DNA from: Capra hircus | Taxonomy: Eukaryota > Chordata > Mammalia > Artiodactyla > Bovidae | DNA: 64,000 nucleotides | Reading direction: 5' to 3' | Assembly: GCF_001704415.2 (NCBI RefSeq) | Contig: NC_030822.1 | Location: 54,677,345-54,741,344, forward strand | In this document: piece after piece, positions 13,013 to 24,689 of the stretch | Layout of the letters: every line of letters starts with the position of its first letter | How positions within the stretch are numbered: position 1 is the stretch's first letter | The notes under the pieces: model-generated | Told to the model about the DNA's origin: nothing | The model's input: the letters and a program-made list of their open reading frames with translations, nothing else | Databases searched by the model: none | Position numbers and translations under genes: made by a program

Positions 13013-13179
13013 TTGTTGTTGCTGCTGCTGTTTCGTCGCTCAGTCGCGCAGTCGTGTCTGACTTTCTTGTGACCCCAAGGATTGTAGCCCACCAGGCTCC
13101 TCTGTCCATGGGTTTTCTCAGGCAAGAATACTGGAGTGGATTGCCATTTCCTCTCCAGGGGATCTTCCCAACCCAGGCT
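13013..13179 (-). mobile_element. Bov-tA SINE, head truncated
   Basis: A (TTGCTG)-type 3' tail complement at 13015-13031, then cgctcagtcgcgcagtcgtg, ccaccaggctcctctgtcca, gaatactggagtggattgcc and gatcttcccaacccagg. The tRNA head is missing beyond 13179. Confidence 0.87.
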
Positions 13180-15083
13180 ACGTAGCGGTAAATGAAGACC
13201 TTTTTATTTGCAGTTACACTATTCACTGAATAGGTATTAGTTGCACTGATTTTTTTGTATTAAGGAATTGGATTAAAAATATTATTTTTTTGAACAACAA
13301 GTGTCTCTATGCATGTACATATTGCTCTAAATAAATGCAAAATTTCTTTAAAAGGTAGCCCCTTAAAGTCACATGTGCAAGTTTACTTGTTTGCTTTTAT
13401 GTGACACGTATGAAGGAGCGTCCAGAGATGAAGGTGAACAAATAGAGGCCAAAATAATTTGATGGTAAAACCAATCAAAACAGATTAGGTTATAGCCAAA
13501 TGTGTACTGACGAGCATTTTCATGTGCAGATGGACAAGCAGGCTCTTATTAACTCTTCTAATGTGATCAATTAGTTAATTTCTAGGCTGTAATTCATTTA
13601 TATGAATGCCCTTAATACTCAGATGGGAAAATTCATTACTGTGTTATGGATTAGGTTTACATTGCCTAAAACTTTAGAATATAGTTTTGCTCTTCAAATC
13701 AGTATGTCAGATTACTTGTAATTCAGGCTGAGCAATTATCTCTTCCAAGTTCAACCCTTTAAAACTTGGTATGTCATATGCTTAGTGTATCCTGCGTACT
13801 CTCTGCCTTATTAGGATGCTAACTTTAATATAATGAAGAGAACTCTGAACAAAATATGACAAAATATAGTGTAGATGGATTTTGTCAACTTGGTAAGCAC
13901 AAACTACTATACAATAGGGGTTTGTTGGAGACTCTTTTTGTAAATGGAAAACTCTTCCAAAAGACATTTTTGAAGTTTTGCTGTGAAGAAAGATTGCTAG
14001 TGAATGAAAAGAACCTTTTGTAGACCTCTGCTGGGGAGTCTGGTAACTGGTAATGTAGGATTCTATACACAGAGCTCCAAGGCTGAGAGAATATCTCAGA
14101 GTAAAGCTATCTGAGTTTTGCATTCAAAGCTATTAATTTCTTCAACTATGAGAAGAAACCACAGATTGTGTAATGGCCTTGGTATTTTGTTGGTATGGAT
14201 AGGATGATCTCAGAAGACTTGTAAGCCTGTGTTGGGATGTGTGTGACACGTGCCTCTTAAGCAATTCTTTTTGATTTCAACAGTTGTAGACACATTTTTG
14301 AAACTGTAGCTATCCTAAGTTAGCAAATCCAAAGCGATGCACAAAGCAACCCATTTTTGCTGGTGCCAAATGCATACTTTGCTGAGTTTTCTAATCTGAG
14401 CTCCAGAGTTTATACATAGCAAATTCTAACATTTGCCAAGTTCTGTTATGACCCAGAGGGGAGTAGAGCAAAGTGGGACGGAGAATTTGGAGAAGCATGC
14501 TGCCTATAGGGTACATGCATTTCGGAGTTTGCTTCCATGTGGATTTTCTCCTTGTGGACCACTGTGGTGTTTAGCAGGCTGAGCTGGAAAGGTCATATTG
14601 CACAAGATGAAGCACAATAAATGGTCTGTTCAGCGATTAGCTGTTAAGCCTCCTGCCAGTGCTGACTAAGGGTTGTAATGGCTATTTCTCCTCAGGGATA
14701 TAAGCGTTTGGCTGTCATCTTTGGGAGGAATATGGTAATTTGTAGCCATTGCTTTCAGCATGGTGGGGAGATCTAACATGCTAAGGCTTTATTCCAGTGG
14801 CTTACATCTCCTTTGTTTCATGAACAGCTGTTTCTTTTAGTCTTAAGAATATGTTTCAAAAAATGTGTGTGAATATTAAATTCAGTTAATTCATTTTGCC
14901 AAAGAGAACTTGAATTTGCCTCTTTCTATAAAACATTGACCTCATCTTTTTCATTTTAAACCTTAAGACATTGGCTCTAGACATAGTTTGTTTTTTCCTT
15001 GAAACAAGTACAGTTTCCTTTACCTTGGGTTGTACTGCAGTTCTAAACCATGTTTAAAATATGTATGGTGTTGGGCAGGGTGG
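13180..15083. other. Unique intronic sequence
   Basis: No gene, RNA or repeat that I recognise. An open frame at 13782-14123 (- strand) has no family features and no codon or splice support. Confidence 0.5.
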
Positions 15084-15212
15084 GGGGAAATTTCATGGTG
15101 GTCCAGTGGTTAAGATTCCATGCTACCAATGCAGAGGGTTCGGTCCCTGGTCAGGAAACTAAGATCCTACATGCTGCAGGGTGGCCAAAAAAAAAAAAAA
15201 CAACCAAAAAAA
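15084..15212 (+). mobile_element. CHR-type tRNA SINE (short form)
   Basis: The head catggtggtccagtggttaa, box B-like gttcggtccctgg, then aaactaagatcctacatgct and ggccaaaa running into an A-rich tail. This is the short cetartiodactyl form without the BovB-derived part. Confidence 0.85.
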
Positions 15213-16032
15213 CCAATGTACAGGGGCATAAACCTCAGTAAGAATTCAAAAGATATGAAGAATCTGGGACATAACTTACCACTTCTAATAAGTGTGAGTT
15301 CCCTCTGATTTGCTTTATGGGAAGTGTATTCATTAAGGACATTTCCCAAAGCATTTCCATCCAAGTAAATATAATATTTTTACATAGCTGTCTTTTAAAA
15401 ATAGAAATGCATTCCTGACACTATTTATCATTTTTTAATAAGTGAAAAAGCTTAAAATGAATGATGAGTGATTTCTTTGACAGTTATATGGTAGATTAGA
15501 TGTGCAGAGAATTCCCTTCTGGCCAGAACATTTTAAAAGAAAAATATATGTGAAATATTGGAGCTTATGTGAGAAAAACAATGGAAATCCCTGAGAGGAC
15601 TGGAAAGCATGATTTCACAATGTAGAGTGAGGACTGACAGTTTGTGCCAAAGGTTTCTTAGAAAATTAGACTAAAAGGGAGGGACAAGAGGAGGAAATAG
15701 TGCCCAGGCTGAATGGGAGGTCATATTGGAGACAGCACTGTGTAAAACTCAGACCCCAGAAAGGTGACTTCTCAGTGGATAAGTAGGAGAGAAAATTACC
15801 TGCATACAGAGACTTGTTTGTTAATGTCTTGGATCTGAATGGAGAAGTGGGAATAGTATCCCCCCAGAAATGGCTAAATGGAAGCTTGCACTCACATGGA
15901 TTTGCAACCAGGAATTTGCACTGTCTGTGAGGCCTGAAAATCTCTCAGCTGGTAACCTTGTTGATAGCACTCCTGGTTGGCTGTGAGTCTCGGTGTCTGG
16001 GAAAATCAGGAAGTTTTTTCCCACTTGCTATC

Positions 16033-16203
16033 TGTTTTACATATGGTAACATGTTTGTTTCCGTGCTATTCTCTCAGTCTGCCCCACCCTCTTCTTTCCC
16101 CGCTGTGTCCACAAATCTGTTTTCTGTCTGCATCTCTGTTGCTGTCCTGCAGATAGATTTATCAGTACCATCTTTCTGTATTCCATATGCATGTGTTAAT
16201 TAT
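16033..16203 (-). mobile_element. Ruminant L1 3' fragment
   Basis: Parallels the antisense L1 at 27.8-27.96 kb: catgtttgtttccgtgctat, tctcagtctgccccaccctc, ctgcatctctgttgctgtcc, and ccatctttctgtattccata. Flank 15213-16032 holds nothing recognisable. Confidence 0.7.
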
Positions 16204-16429
16204 CCAGTATTTGCCTTGGGAGAATCAAATTTAAATCTCTGTAGACCTCCAAAACATTTTAATGGATAAAGTTGTAAGAAGTGTGAGCTTGCACAGGAAA
16301 ACAAGCAACTGTGAGTCAGTCAGGTATAGCAGGTTTATATTTTCCAAAGATGACTGCCACATTTCCTGACCAGTGTGCCCTTCTAGAACCTTTATAGTCT
16401 GCCGTCAAGAAGTAGTGTCTAAAAGTTAA

Positions 16430-16610
16430 AAAAAAAAGTAGTGCCTGTCTCATTCCACTAAACCTAAACCTAGCCAGGCCTTTCTGACTGCTTTGGCCAA
16501 AAGTCAGTCAACAAAATTCACAACAGAAGTGATACTGTGTGGCTCTGTGAGTTCTGAGGCTAAGTCATAGAAATGCCACACACTTTTTCCTGTCTCTCTT
16601 GGGATGCATA
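16430..16610. repeat. Unidentified old repeat-like segment
   Basis: On the - strand, agttctcagagccacacag-type order with tatcacttctgttgtgaatt and ttggccaaagcagtcagaaa resembles a widespread old mammalian repeat that I cannot name. It abuts the truncated end of the RPS3A pseudogene. Confidence 0.35.
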
Positions 16611-16730
16611 TTCTTGCATCTTCTCACCGTGCTGCGAAGAAGCCCACGCAGTCCATGGAGGGACCCGTGTGGAGACGGATGGAGGCCTAAGCTGTCAGCC
16701 AGCGCTAGCTTACCAGCCTTGTGAGAAGCC

Positions 16731-17318
16731 TTAAGTACATTTTTCTGTACCTCTCGGGTCATGATTTCCACCACTTTCCAAATTTGGTGGACCTGTTGAT
16801 GCTGAGTGTGAGAGGTCTTCTGAATCAAATTCTTGTCTTTTTAAGTAAAACCAGCACAGAATAGATGAAGCAAGTAACCATCTGTAGTCCTGACGTCAAC
16901 ACAAGCTTCAGTCATGGTCTGACATTTTGACCACGGCATGACATTTTATAATGTAATGGCATTACATTTTTGTTAGGTAAGATCCATTTTATGGAAATTA
17001 GTCAGGCAGTTTTTGCCTTGCAAATCCTCAGTAATTAGCTTGACTTTGCTAAATGTTAGCTTCATCCTTCTGTAGATCAGTAAGGTTCACTTCAAAAACA
17101 CTACCTTTGAGGCTATCAGATGCGATTTTTGTTCTTTGAGTTCCTTGTAACTAGTGTTTTTCTAGTTTATCTTATATTGAACATACTGCTTTTGCATCAT
17201 ACCTATCTTTCTTAGATAATGGATCAACCACTTTCTTCTTGACTCCTGTTTTGCCACCTTTTGTAAGGTGCTTGTTCTTGCTGACAGCTTTGGTGCTGCT
17301 CAGAGAGCCAAAAGGGTC
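16731..17318 (-). pseudogene. RPS3A: RPS3A processed pseudogene, 3'-truncated
   Basis: The - strand reads as an intronless, decayed copy of the mRNA for ribosomal protein S3a (eS1), a 40S subunit protein. It begins with a 5'UTR-like CTTTTGGCTCTCTGA at about 17316. The start codon context ACCATGGCG has become ACCAAAGCT. Recognisable protein segments in order are KNKHLTKGGK, KKKVVDPLSKKDRYDA, then after stops and frameshifts QKTSHTQHQQVHQI and EIMTREVQ. All follow the S3a order without introns, so this is a retrocopy. Homology stops near 16731, in the middle of the protein after EIMTREVQ. The C-terminal part, 3'UTR and poly(A) are missing, which implies a later deletion or rearrangement. A 158-residue open frame at 17172-17648 merges its N-terminus with antisense L1 and is not a gene. 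Confidence 0.9.
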
Positions 17319-17369
17319 AAGTTGCTTTTTCGTGTGTGGGTTATACTTGTAATTTGGAGACATTTCTTT

Positions 17370-17884
17370 ATACCTGTTATATAGTTCAATAAAAAATTTT
17401 ACTGAAAAAAAGACACCATAAAGAGTGCAAATATAATCCACAACTTGAGAGAAGATGTAATGACAAAGTTGATCCAGAGTATTAAAGAACTTTTCAAATA
17501 TTTTCAAAAAAGGAAGTGGGAAAGTCATGAACAAGTTTATTTCACAGAAGCAGAAATAAATGATCTGTGAACATATGAAAAGATCCTCAACATTTTCAAT
17601 AATCAAGGAAATGCAAATTAAAACAAAGAGGAACTCTTTGCTCCCCACCCCCTACCAGACTAGGAAAAATGAGAAATAAGAATTATTGGTGATGATATGG
17701 AGCAGTGGGAACAGTCCCACTGTTGGGTGTGACCATTTTGGAAAACAATTGGGCTTTACTTAATGGTTCCTAAATCTATACCCTAGTGAACTTTCGCATT
17801 TAAGTATGAGTATTTAAAAGTACCGTTCATAATAGGTAAAAACGTAAGCAGCCCAAACATCCAGCAACTATAAAGTAGTAAATA
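17370..17884 (+). mobile_element. L1 ORF2 tail fragment (old)
   Basis: Decayed sense L1 ORF2 3' part: catatgaaaagatcctcaac, tcaaggaaatgcaaattaaa, then gatatggagcagtgggaaca and cccaaacatccagcaact. Many stops are present. A BovB tail follows immediately. Confidence 0.8.
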
Positions 17885-17962
17885 ATGGACAGGGAGGCCT
17901 GGCGTGCTGCGATTCATGGGGTCACGAAGAGTCAGACACGACTGAGCAATTGAACTGAACTG
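17885..17962 (+). mobile_element. BovB LINE extreme 3' end
   Basis: Only the last ~75 nt of BovB remain: ggacagggaggcctggcgtg, gattcatggggtcacgaaga, and the terminal gaactgaactg repeat. It is a very short 5'-truncated insertion beside the L1 fragment. Confidence 0.87.
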
Positions 17963-19404
17963 CTATTTGTCAAAGGATGACTGTTTAGCATAATGTTAAT
18001 TAGGTATCACTGCATGCATCTTCACAGAGGAATATTGTAAATACATTATAAGGATCAGAGAAGGTAGTTAAAAATGATAAGATGATGCTCTATAAAATTG
18101 AAAGGCAGGCAAATCTAACATGTTGTTTCATGATGCATACATAGTAAAATTGTAAAGGAAAGCAGAAGAATAATAAAATTTTATGATGGTCATTATCTTG
18201 GGATAAGGTCTAGAATAGAAGAGCACACAAGGAAATGCGGTTTGTGCGTGACGTATTTCACAATAAAAATTTTTATGAGCATATTGTTAATAAGAACCCC
18301 AGAATGATTATTTTTCTAAGAAATATTTGGTAATGCAAGTGCTAGTTCTTCACTGAGCTTTGGTAAGTGTTCTTGCATATAAAATCCCCCAGTAAAGACA
18401 TTTTGAATTTATCTTTCAAAGTTTCTTCATGTTAATCTTGCCCAATAGGGAACATAACTAGAAGAAGATGAAACAAAGAGGATTTATCCACAAGTTCAAT
18501 TTCAGTTGGTTGTAGCCTTAGAATGAGAAATTGGGCCCTTATCCTACCTGTCTTAAAATTGGCTTGTTAGTTTTTAAAAGCAAGTGACTGTTCTTTATTT
18601 TTTTGGTGAGCGACAGCGGGACTCTTGCCTCTACATCAAGCCTGAGTCTGCAGTTTTAAAACTCTCCATGCGTTCGTTGACTTCTCTTCTTGTTCTGAAG
18701 GAATGCGAAAGCCAATAATTATGCACAAACCTGACCTACTTTGGAGGAACCAGAGGACAAAGAAACCCTCACTTTTCTTTATCCTTTTTTCATTAAAAAA
18801 GCAGAGATTTGGGGAGGTGAGGGCCAGAACTTCCTATATCTCTTCTTTGAAAAATCTAACACAGTTTGTGCCTGTCTTATAGAAGTTTCCCCGTGAGTGT
18901 TGGTTGTAGACTAGGGGAATTGACACCAATGAATTCTTTGTGTATCTGCTGATCTGGAAATGTTTGGTCATTTCCCAAGGGTGCTATAGCGTTGAGAACT
19001 AAGGAGGAAAGAATGTATTGATTTGTTTTTAATTTGTCTTATTTTATACATTTGATTTTGTGAACGCCTCCGTCCTTTTATTCCTTTTTAAAAGTAGTAG
19101 CTAGGATCTCACATAGGTACTTAAGTTAATGAATGAATCAATTGGAATAAACATTTGGACTAGTCATCCCCTTCAGTAGTTGTTGTAGTTGCCCAGTAGC
19201 TGTTACTCTAGTTCTTAGTTCTATTTCCTGTTGTTGTTTTGCTAAGTTGGTAGCTTATTATCATCTCAGTTTTTAATATTTGCTTTATCCATTGATTTTT
19301 TTATAAATAAATAAAAAAAGTTCCCCCTAATAAATGAATAAAAAGCAGAACTCTTTTTGGTTTGGTCTGTTAGTAGTTACTATTGATAATTAATAATTGC
19401 TAAG
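17963..19404. other. Unique intronic sequence, possible L1 continuation at start
   Basis: The first ~150 nt may continue the L1 interrupted at 17885. Otherwise I see no gene, RNA or named repeat. Confidence 0.4.
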
Positions 19405-19660
19405 TAAATAATGAACAAAGGTGTACAGCTAGCCAATAAACAAACTAAAAAGATGATCAGTATTACTAGTCATTAGGAAAGTGAGAATTAAAACCACAAT
19501 GAAATATCACTTCATATCCATTAGGATGGCTTTAATTTAAAAAAGATGGACAGTAATAAGTCTTGGTGAGGAAGTAGAGAAATTAGAACCTTCTCTTGCT
19601 TTACTGGTGGGGATGTGAAGTAATGTAACCTCTTTGTCGTTTCCTAACTGGAAAAAGGAT
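19405..19660 (+). mobile_element. L1 ORF2 tail fragment (old)
   Basis: Sense L1 pattern: ccaataaacaaactaaaaag, gtgagaattaaaaccacaat, gaaatatcacttcatatcca, ttaggatggc, and ggtgaggaagtagagaaatt. It is decayed and has no open frame. Confidence 0.75.
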
Positions 19661-19784
19661 AGTGCCATTTATGGAAATCAGGAAATGAGAAAGAGGGATA
19701 ATGAAATTAGATTTTTTATGTGTTAAAGATGTTTCTGGGACATTCAGGTGTTATGTTATCCACTACTTAAAACTTTTTAATTGT

Positions 19785-19925
19785 AACTTTCAGGATAAAG
19801 TTCTCCAGATCAGTTTCTTTACCATGGTCTGTGAGGCCTTCCTCAGTCTGGTCTCCCTTCTTTACTCTGTTCTAATGACACTGATTTTCTTTCAATCTTT
19901 GGTGTGCTTCTATTTTTGTGACCTT
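19785..19925 (+). repeat. L2 LINE remnant
   Basis: Order taactttcaggataaagttc, accatggtctgtgaggcctt, cctcagtctggtctccctt, and gacactgattttctttcaat matches the L2 3' region from memory. Confidence 0.55.
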
Positions 19926-20529
19926 TGAACATTCAAATTTGGATAAGATTCTTAGACTTGGATTTTTGGTTTCTATATTTGCATCTTCCTAATTTGGCTA
20001 TAATTTATGGTTTAATTAATTTGACTTAATTGTGACACATTCCATTTCATTTAGTCTACCATTATTTGCTGTATAAGTGGAATGGAAATTGTATTACTGA
20101 TGATAAGTGTTGTTAGTATTAATTGCAGGAGAGATTGACTTTACCAGTAGTGAAAATACTAGCAATAAAAATGCCAAGACTTTCCCAGTTGGGCAGTGGT
20201 GCTGTGTTTTAATGTATTAAATTGCTGTTTAAGTGAGAAAGGTGATACTTACGAGTTTACTCACTGAGGTTATCTCCCATGTGGTAAATGCATCTTCCTG
20301 CTTATGATATGGTCCTACTCTATATAGCACTATAAAACTAGATGACTTGAGTGTTCAAGATTGAGAACTGTGTGGTCTCTGATTTATTCAATGTGAATGA
20401 ACTTTGAAATTAAAAACAGTAAAATGAAACTTTTAAACAAGCAGTACCAAAGTCTCTCAGAGATCTAATTAGAAATTGGCGTGGTGAGAGCTTGTCTGAT
20501 AACTCAGTTTGCAGGTCACCTACAGTTAC

Positions 20530-20670
20530 ACCTTTCATTTAGTCAGTGAGGACGTTGAGGACTGTAAAGGGAAAGTAATTTGCCCAAAGTCCCAAACGTT
20601 TCTTAGAGGTAGAGTTGGGAATTGAGCTCTAGATCCCAGTTCTCAGTCCATTGCTCTTTTTGCTGTTCCA
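20530..20670 (-). repeat. MIR SINE remnant
   Basis: Antisense MIR order: gaggacgttgaggactgtaa, aagtaatttgcccaaagtcc, agaggtagagttgggaattg, and ctcagtccattgctcttt. Confidence 0.7.
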
Positions 20671-21597
20671 GAAATTTCTAAATTGTTCTCCACAGCCCTA
20701 GGGTTCTGATGAGTTTTGTCTGTCTCTGAACCTTTTACCCAGAGTTAACCAGAGTAGGCGTTTCTCCCACTCCTTGTCTTCCGTATTAGAATTTCTATGA
20801 GATTTTGTTCAGAGAGGAAAAGATTCTGCTTCTGTATGTTAGTTTTTATGTCTTCCCTACATAGAACTCTTTATTCTGTGCCATCTTCTACTCAGACAAG
20901 TACATTTGACTTATTAGAGATTTCTTTGACTTTGTTTCAGAGAATGCCGGTGTGCCATCTAAAGAAATCTGTGACCCAGAGATCTCAAACAGACTTCTAA
21001 ATAGGAAGGGATAATTATTTTCAGAATGAAGTCATTATCAATAAACATTTTATCCCCCTCCCTCTATTTTCCCTTCATTTTTCTCATCTCATAGATCTTA
21101 TTCTTTGTGATTTTTTTGATGGAGTTTTCCATGGTCTGTTATTTTTCTAAAAAGATATTTATGCAAATATGTCTGTCTTAAATGAAACTATTTCTGATGT
21201 CTGGAGATTCTTTTGGGTCTCTTTGGCAGTGAATTAGGAGACATCTCCATTTGCTTAAACACAGTGTTGTCGTAAGATCAAAAGAGGGCCTTGTAGACAG
21301 TGTGATAAATAGGTTGGTTTTTGCTTAAATTGTATATGCTTGTAAAAATCCTCACTGTTACTAACTTCTCAGTATTTTCGTGAATACACAATTACGATCA
21401 CTTATTTAATAGTAAAATCCTTGCCGTTACTTGTAGTAGCTTTTCAGAATTCTAGACTTGTACTGTAATGTCAATTTAGGACTGTTTTAGAAAGTCAGAA
21501 TTTAGGATGGATGTTCTTGCTAAGGAGAAGGATGAGCAGTCTCATTAAATGTTAACATACTTCATGTAGTTGTGTTTTTACATTTATTGTGGGTATA
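20671..21597. other. Unique intronic sequence
   Basis: No gene, RNA or repeat that I recognise. Confidence 0.5.
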
Positions 21598-21862
21598 GAT
21601 TCCCCTTGAGGAGGGCATGGCAACCCATTCCAGTATCTTGGGCTTCCCAGGTGGCGTTAATGGTTAAGAACCCTTCTGCCAATGCAGGAGACATAAAAGA
21701 TACAGTTTTTCTCCTTGGATCTGGAAGATCCCCTCGAGGAGGGCATGGCAACCCACTCCAGGATTGTTGCCTAGAGAATCTCACGGACAGAAAAGCCCGG
21801 TGGGCTGCAGTTAATAGGGTCACACAGAGTCAGACGTGACTGAAGCTACTTGGCGCGCACAC
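21598..21862 (+). mobile_element. Bov-tA SINE with a partial upstream copy
   Basis: A full Bov-tA starts at about 21641 (gggcttcccaggtggcgtta) and ends near gtgactgaagctacttggcg. Directly before it, 21605-21640 repeats an internal SINE piece (gaggagggcatggcaaccca ... ttccagtatcttg), giving a broken tandem arrangement. The copy holds an insertion at about 21700-21716. Confidence 0.85.
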
Positions 21863-23435
21863 ACCACAGTGATGTTGACATATATGTGATATATCAAATA
21901 ATAATTATAACCTGTATAATAATGAGTTACATTCTGCTGAAACCCTTTTTCAATTTTATCAACATTACTCCTCCTGCCTTTAAAATAAATATCAGAAATT
22001 TGACAATTTACCAATGTTCCCATTAGACTATCCAGGGGGAGAGATTTAAGGAACCAAAACTTCACCATTTAGCACATGAAACACAAACCTTCATTATGGA
22101 AATAAAATCTGTTTGATTTGAAAATGTGATGACTACTTAATATAAGGAACTCATTGAAGTCAGCATATATGCAAAAAGCCATCACACAAAACATTCCCAT
22201 TTTGGTGGAATCCCAGGAGGGCATTTCCTGTCAGCACTGATGGTTTGCAGCTGGCATTAGGAAAGCCCTTCAGAAGATACTGGGTGCAGTATTCCTGATG
22301 GGCACAGGGGAGCTGGCCCTTCAACTCTGGGCTGCCACAGGGAAGACAGGCAGCCCAGTGTTATAACCATTCAGACTAGAAATGCCTGGCTTTTCAAAGA
22401 TCTACATTTTGACAAATAGTTCACAGTACTGACGTCTAAGGATATGTGACAGGTAAGAGTTTCAGAAATAGGGTAAAATGCTCTCTGATAATGGAGATTG
22501 CTTCCTATTTTCCTTTAGTCTTCTTTGCCAAATAATTGGGACATGTAAAGAGATGAGGGATTTAGAGTGGTTTTCAACTGTTTGGTTCACTCAACCTCCT
22601 GCTACTGCAGGCTATGTTATTAGGCCTTGGGGGCATATTAATATAATTTGAAACAATTTAAAATATGAACTGTTGCTGACTTTGTGCACTGGAAACAACA
22701 CTACCATTCATTGCAAGGTTAGCAAGATATTCAACCTAATAAATCTCCGTTGGGGAAGTTTAAAAAAGTTATGCTCTGCCAGTTGAGTTTAGCTCTCTTT
22801 CCAGCCAGAGCTTTAAAAAGATTTGTGTGTTCTAGGTGCCACCTCTAAACGTGCCTAGCAGTACACAGACTCCTCGACAAATGCCATCCTTGGGAAGAGC
22901 ACAGTCCTTCTGTGGGTCTGTGTTAGTTTTACCTATGAGCTGGTACTCCAGGAAAGAGTAGCATGTACTTCATTAAGAAAATTCATCTTGAAATCCGTTC
23001 CGCTTTCTGCTTCCTTCTAACCTCATAGTCCAGGCCATTGCCAAGTTCTTTACCCACGTGTCCCATCCTTCTTCTCCAGGATGAAAATTTCGTCTTTCAT
23101 AGCTTAATTTCTCAGCATAACTTTAAATTTCTCTATGGGCTAACCGCTGCTCCCTATTTCTCTTCTTCAGAACTTTTCTGTAACAATTACTATTGTTTCA
23201 CTATGCCATTTTCTTCAGTCTTCTCTTTTGGTAGCCTCTAAACTATTAGAACTTCTTTGTTCAACCATTTAGCTCTTACTGCCCAGCCCCTTCCCTCTTC
23301 TCAAAGTTCCAGTTTGCCCTCCAGTCTTCTTTGGGCCCCTCCCTCTTTTCTGCCCTTCCTTTAAGCAAGCCTTCAGGGCATTTAAAAAAATAGCTACTTT
23401 AGAATTGAATCATCAGTCTCATTCTAAATCCCCCT
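21863..23435. other. Unique intronic sequence
   Basis: No gene, RNA or repeat that I recognise with confidence. A pyrimidine-rich stretch at about 23030-23370 may be old L2. Confidence 0.45.
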
Positions 23436-23439
23436 CCTA

Positions 23440-23577
23440 GGGACTTTCCTGGGGTTTCAGTGGTCAAGACTTCACACTTCCAGTGCAAGTGGTCCCCTGG
23501 TTGTGGAACTAAGCTCTCAAATGCTACGGGGAAATAAGACCTGATGCAGTCAAGTAAATAAATAAATATTTAAAAAT
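23440..23577 (+). mobile_element. CHR-type tRNA SINE (short form), diverged
   Basis: ggactttcctggggtttcag, tggtcaagacttcacacttc, gtggaactaagctctcaaat, then an (AAAT)n tail at about 23555-23573. It is the same class as the copy at 15.1 kb but more diverged. Confidence 0.8.
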
Positions 23578-23635
23578 ATCTTTATATTCCGTTCACTCAA
23601 GTGGTAAACCTACAGCCCAGAAGTTGGTTTATTGT

Positions 23636-24020
23636 TCCAGAGTGCCAAAGAATTGATGCTTTTGAACTGTGGTGCTGGAGAAGACTCTGGAGATAGTCTA
23701 GGGAGATCAAACTAGTCAGTCTTAAAGGAAATCAGCCCTGAATACTCATTGGAAGGATTAATGCTGAAGCTGAAGCTCCAATACTTTGGCCACCTGATGC
23801 AAAGAACTGACTCATTGGAAAAGACCCTGATGCTGGGAAAGATTGAAGGTGGGAGGAGAAGAGGGTAACAGAGGATGAGATGGTTGGATGGCATCACCGA
23901 TTCAGTGGACATGAACTTGGGCAAACTCCGGGAGATGGTGAAGGACAGGGAAGCCTGGCGTGCTGCAGGTCATGGGGTTGCGAAGAGTTGGACATGGAGA
24001 GTGAACAACAAACAACAAAA
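23636..24020 (+). mobile_element. BovB LINE 3' fragment
   Basis: A sense BovB 3' end: gaattgatgcttttgaactg, tactttggccacctgatgca, gatgagatggttggatggca, ggaagcctggcgtgctgcag. The terminal GAACTGAACTGA repeat is replaced by gtgaacaacaaacaac. Confidence 0.9.
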
Positions 24021-24286
24021 ACATACAGAGTATTGTTGGCACCATGTTAAATGTTTAAATAACAATAATAATAACGTCAGTTAGTCTGAGAAAGTTGCCC
24101 ATTGTGTTAGAGACACACCTAGGACTTCTTTTTTCTGAGAGGGTAAATATTAACCAGATGGGAGTCATTGAAACTGAGAAATTATTTTCTTTTTGCCTTA
24201 AAATTTTTTCTTCTATGCCTTGAATTCCAAGTAATCACCAGAAAATTCCCACTTACTAATTATTTTTATGCCAACACACCATGTTT

Positions 24287-24478
24287 TGGGGCTTCCCAGG
24301 TGGCACAGTGGTAAAGAGTCTGCAATGCAGGAGACACAGGTTCGATCCCTGGGTCAGGAAGATCTCTTGGAGTAGGAAATGCAACCCACTCCAGTATTCT
24401 TGTCTGGAAAATTCCGTAGATAGAGGAGCCTGGTGGGCTGTGTTCCCAAAAGGTCAGACCAGACTGAGTGCACAAGCA
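24287..24478 (+). mobile_element. Bov-tA SINE
   Basis: The head gggcttcccaggtggcacag, box B-like gttcgatccctgg, body gcaacccactccagtattct and tail gaggagcctggtgggctg. A small deletion lies in the tail. Confidence 0.92.
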
Positions 24479-24689
24479 CGTGGTTCTATCTTAGAAATGT
24501 TTCCAAGAAGAATGCATGTATCATTTTCTTACTTCAGGTATGTTTTGTCTCTTCAGGTAAGCTCTCACTTCTGTATCTCCCAGACGTTGTGCATTGATGA
24601 ACTATTTTATTTTCTCTGTTTAGTATATAGCCCAAAGAAGTATAGAAAAATAAAAAATCACCTAAAAGACCTGCTAGATATTTTAAACT

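Noticed and set aside
17172..17648. 158-residue open frame on the - strand with hydrophobic segments
   Set aside because: It is antisense L1 fused by chance to the N-terminus of the RPS3A pseudogene. The hydrophobic part is not a membrane protein.
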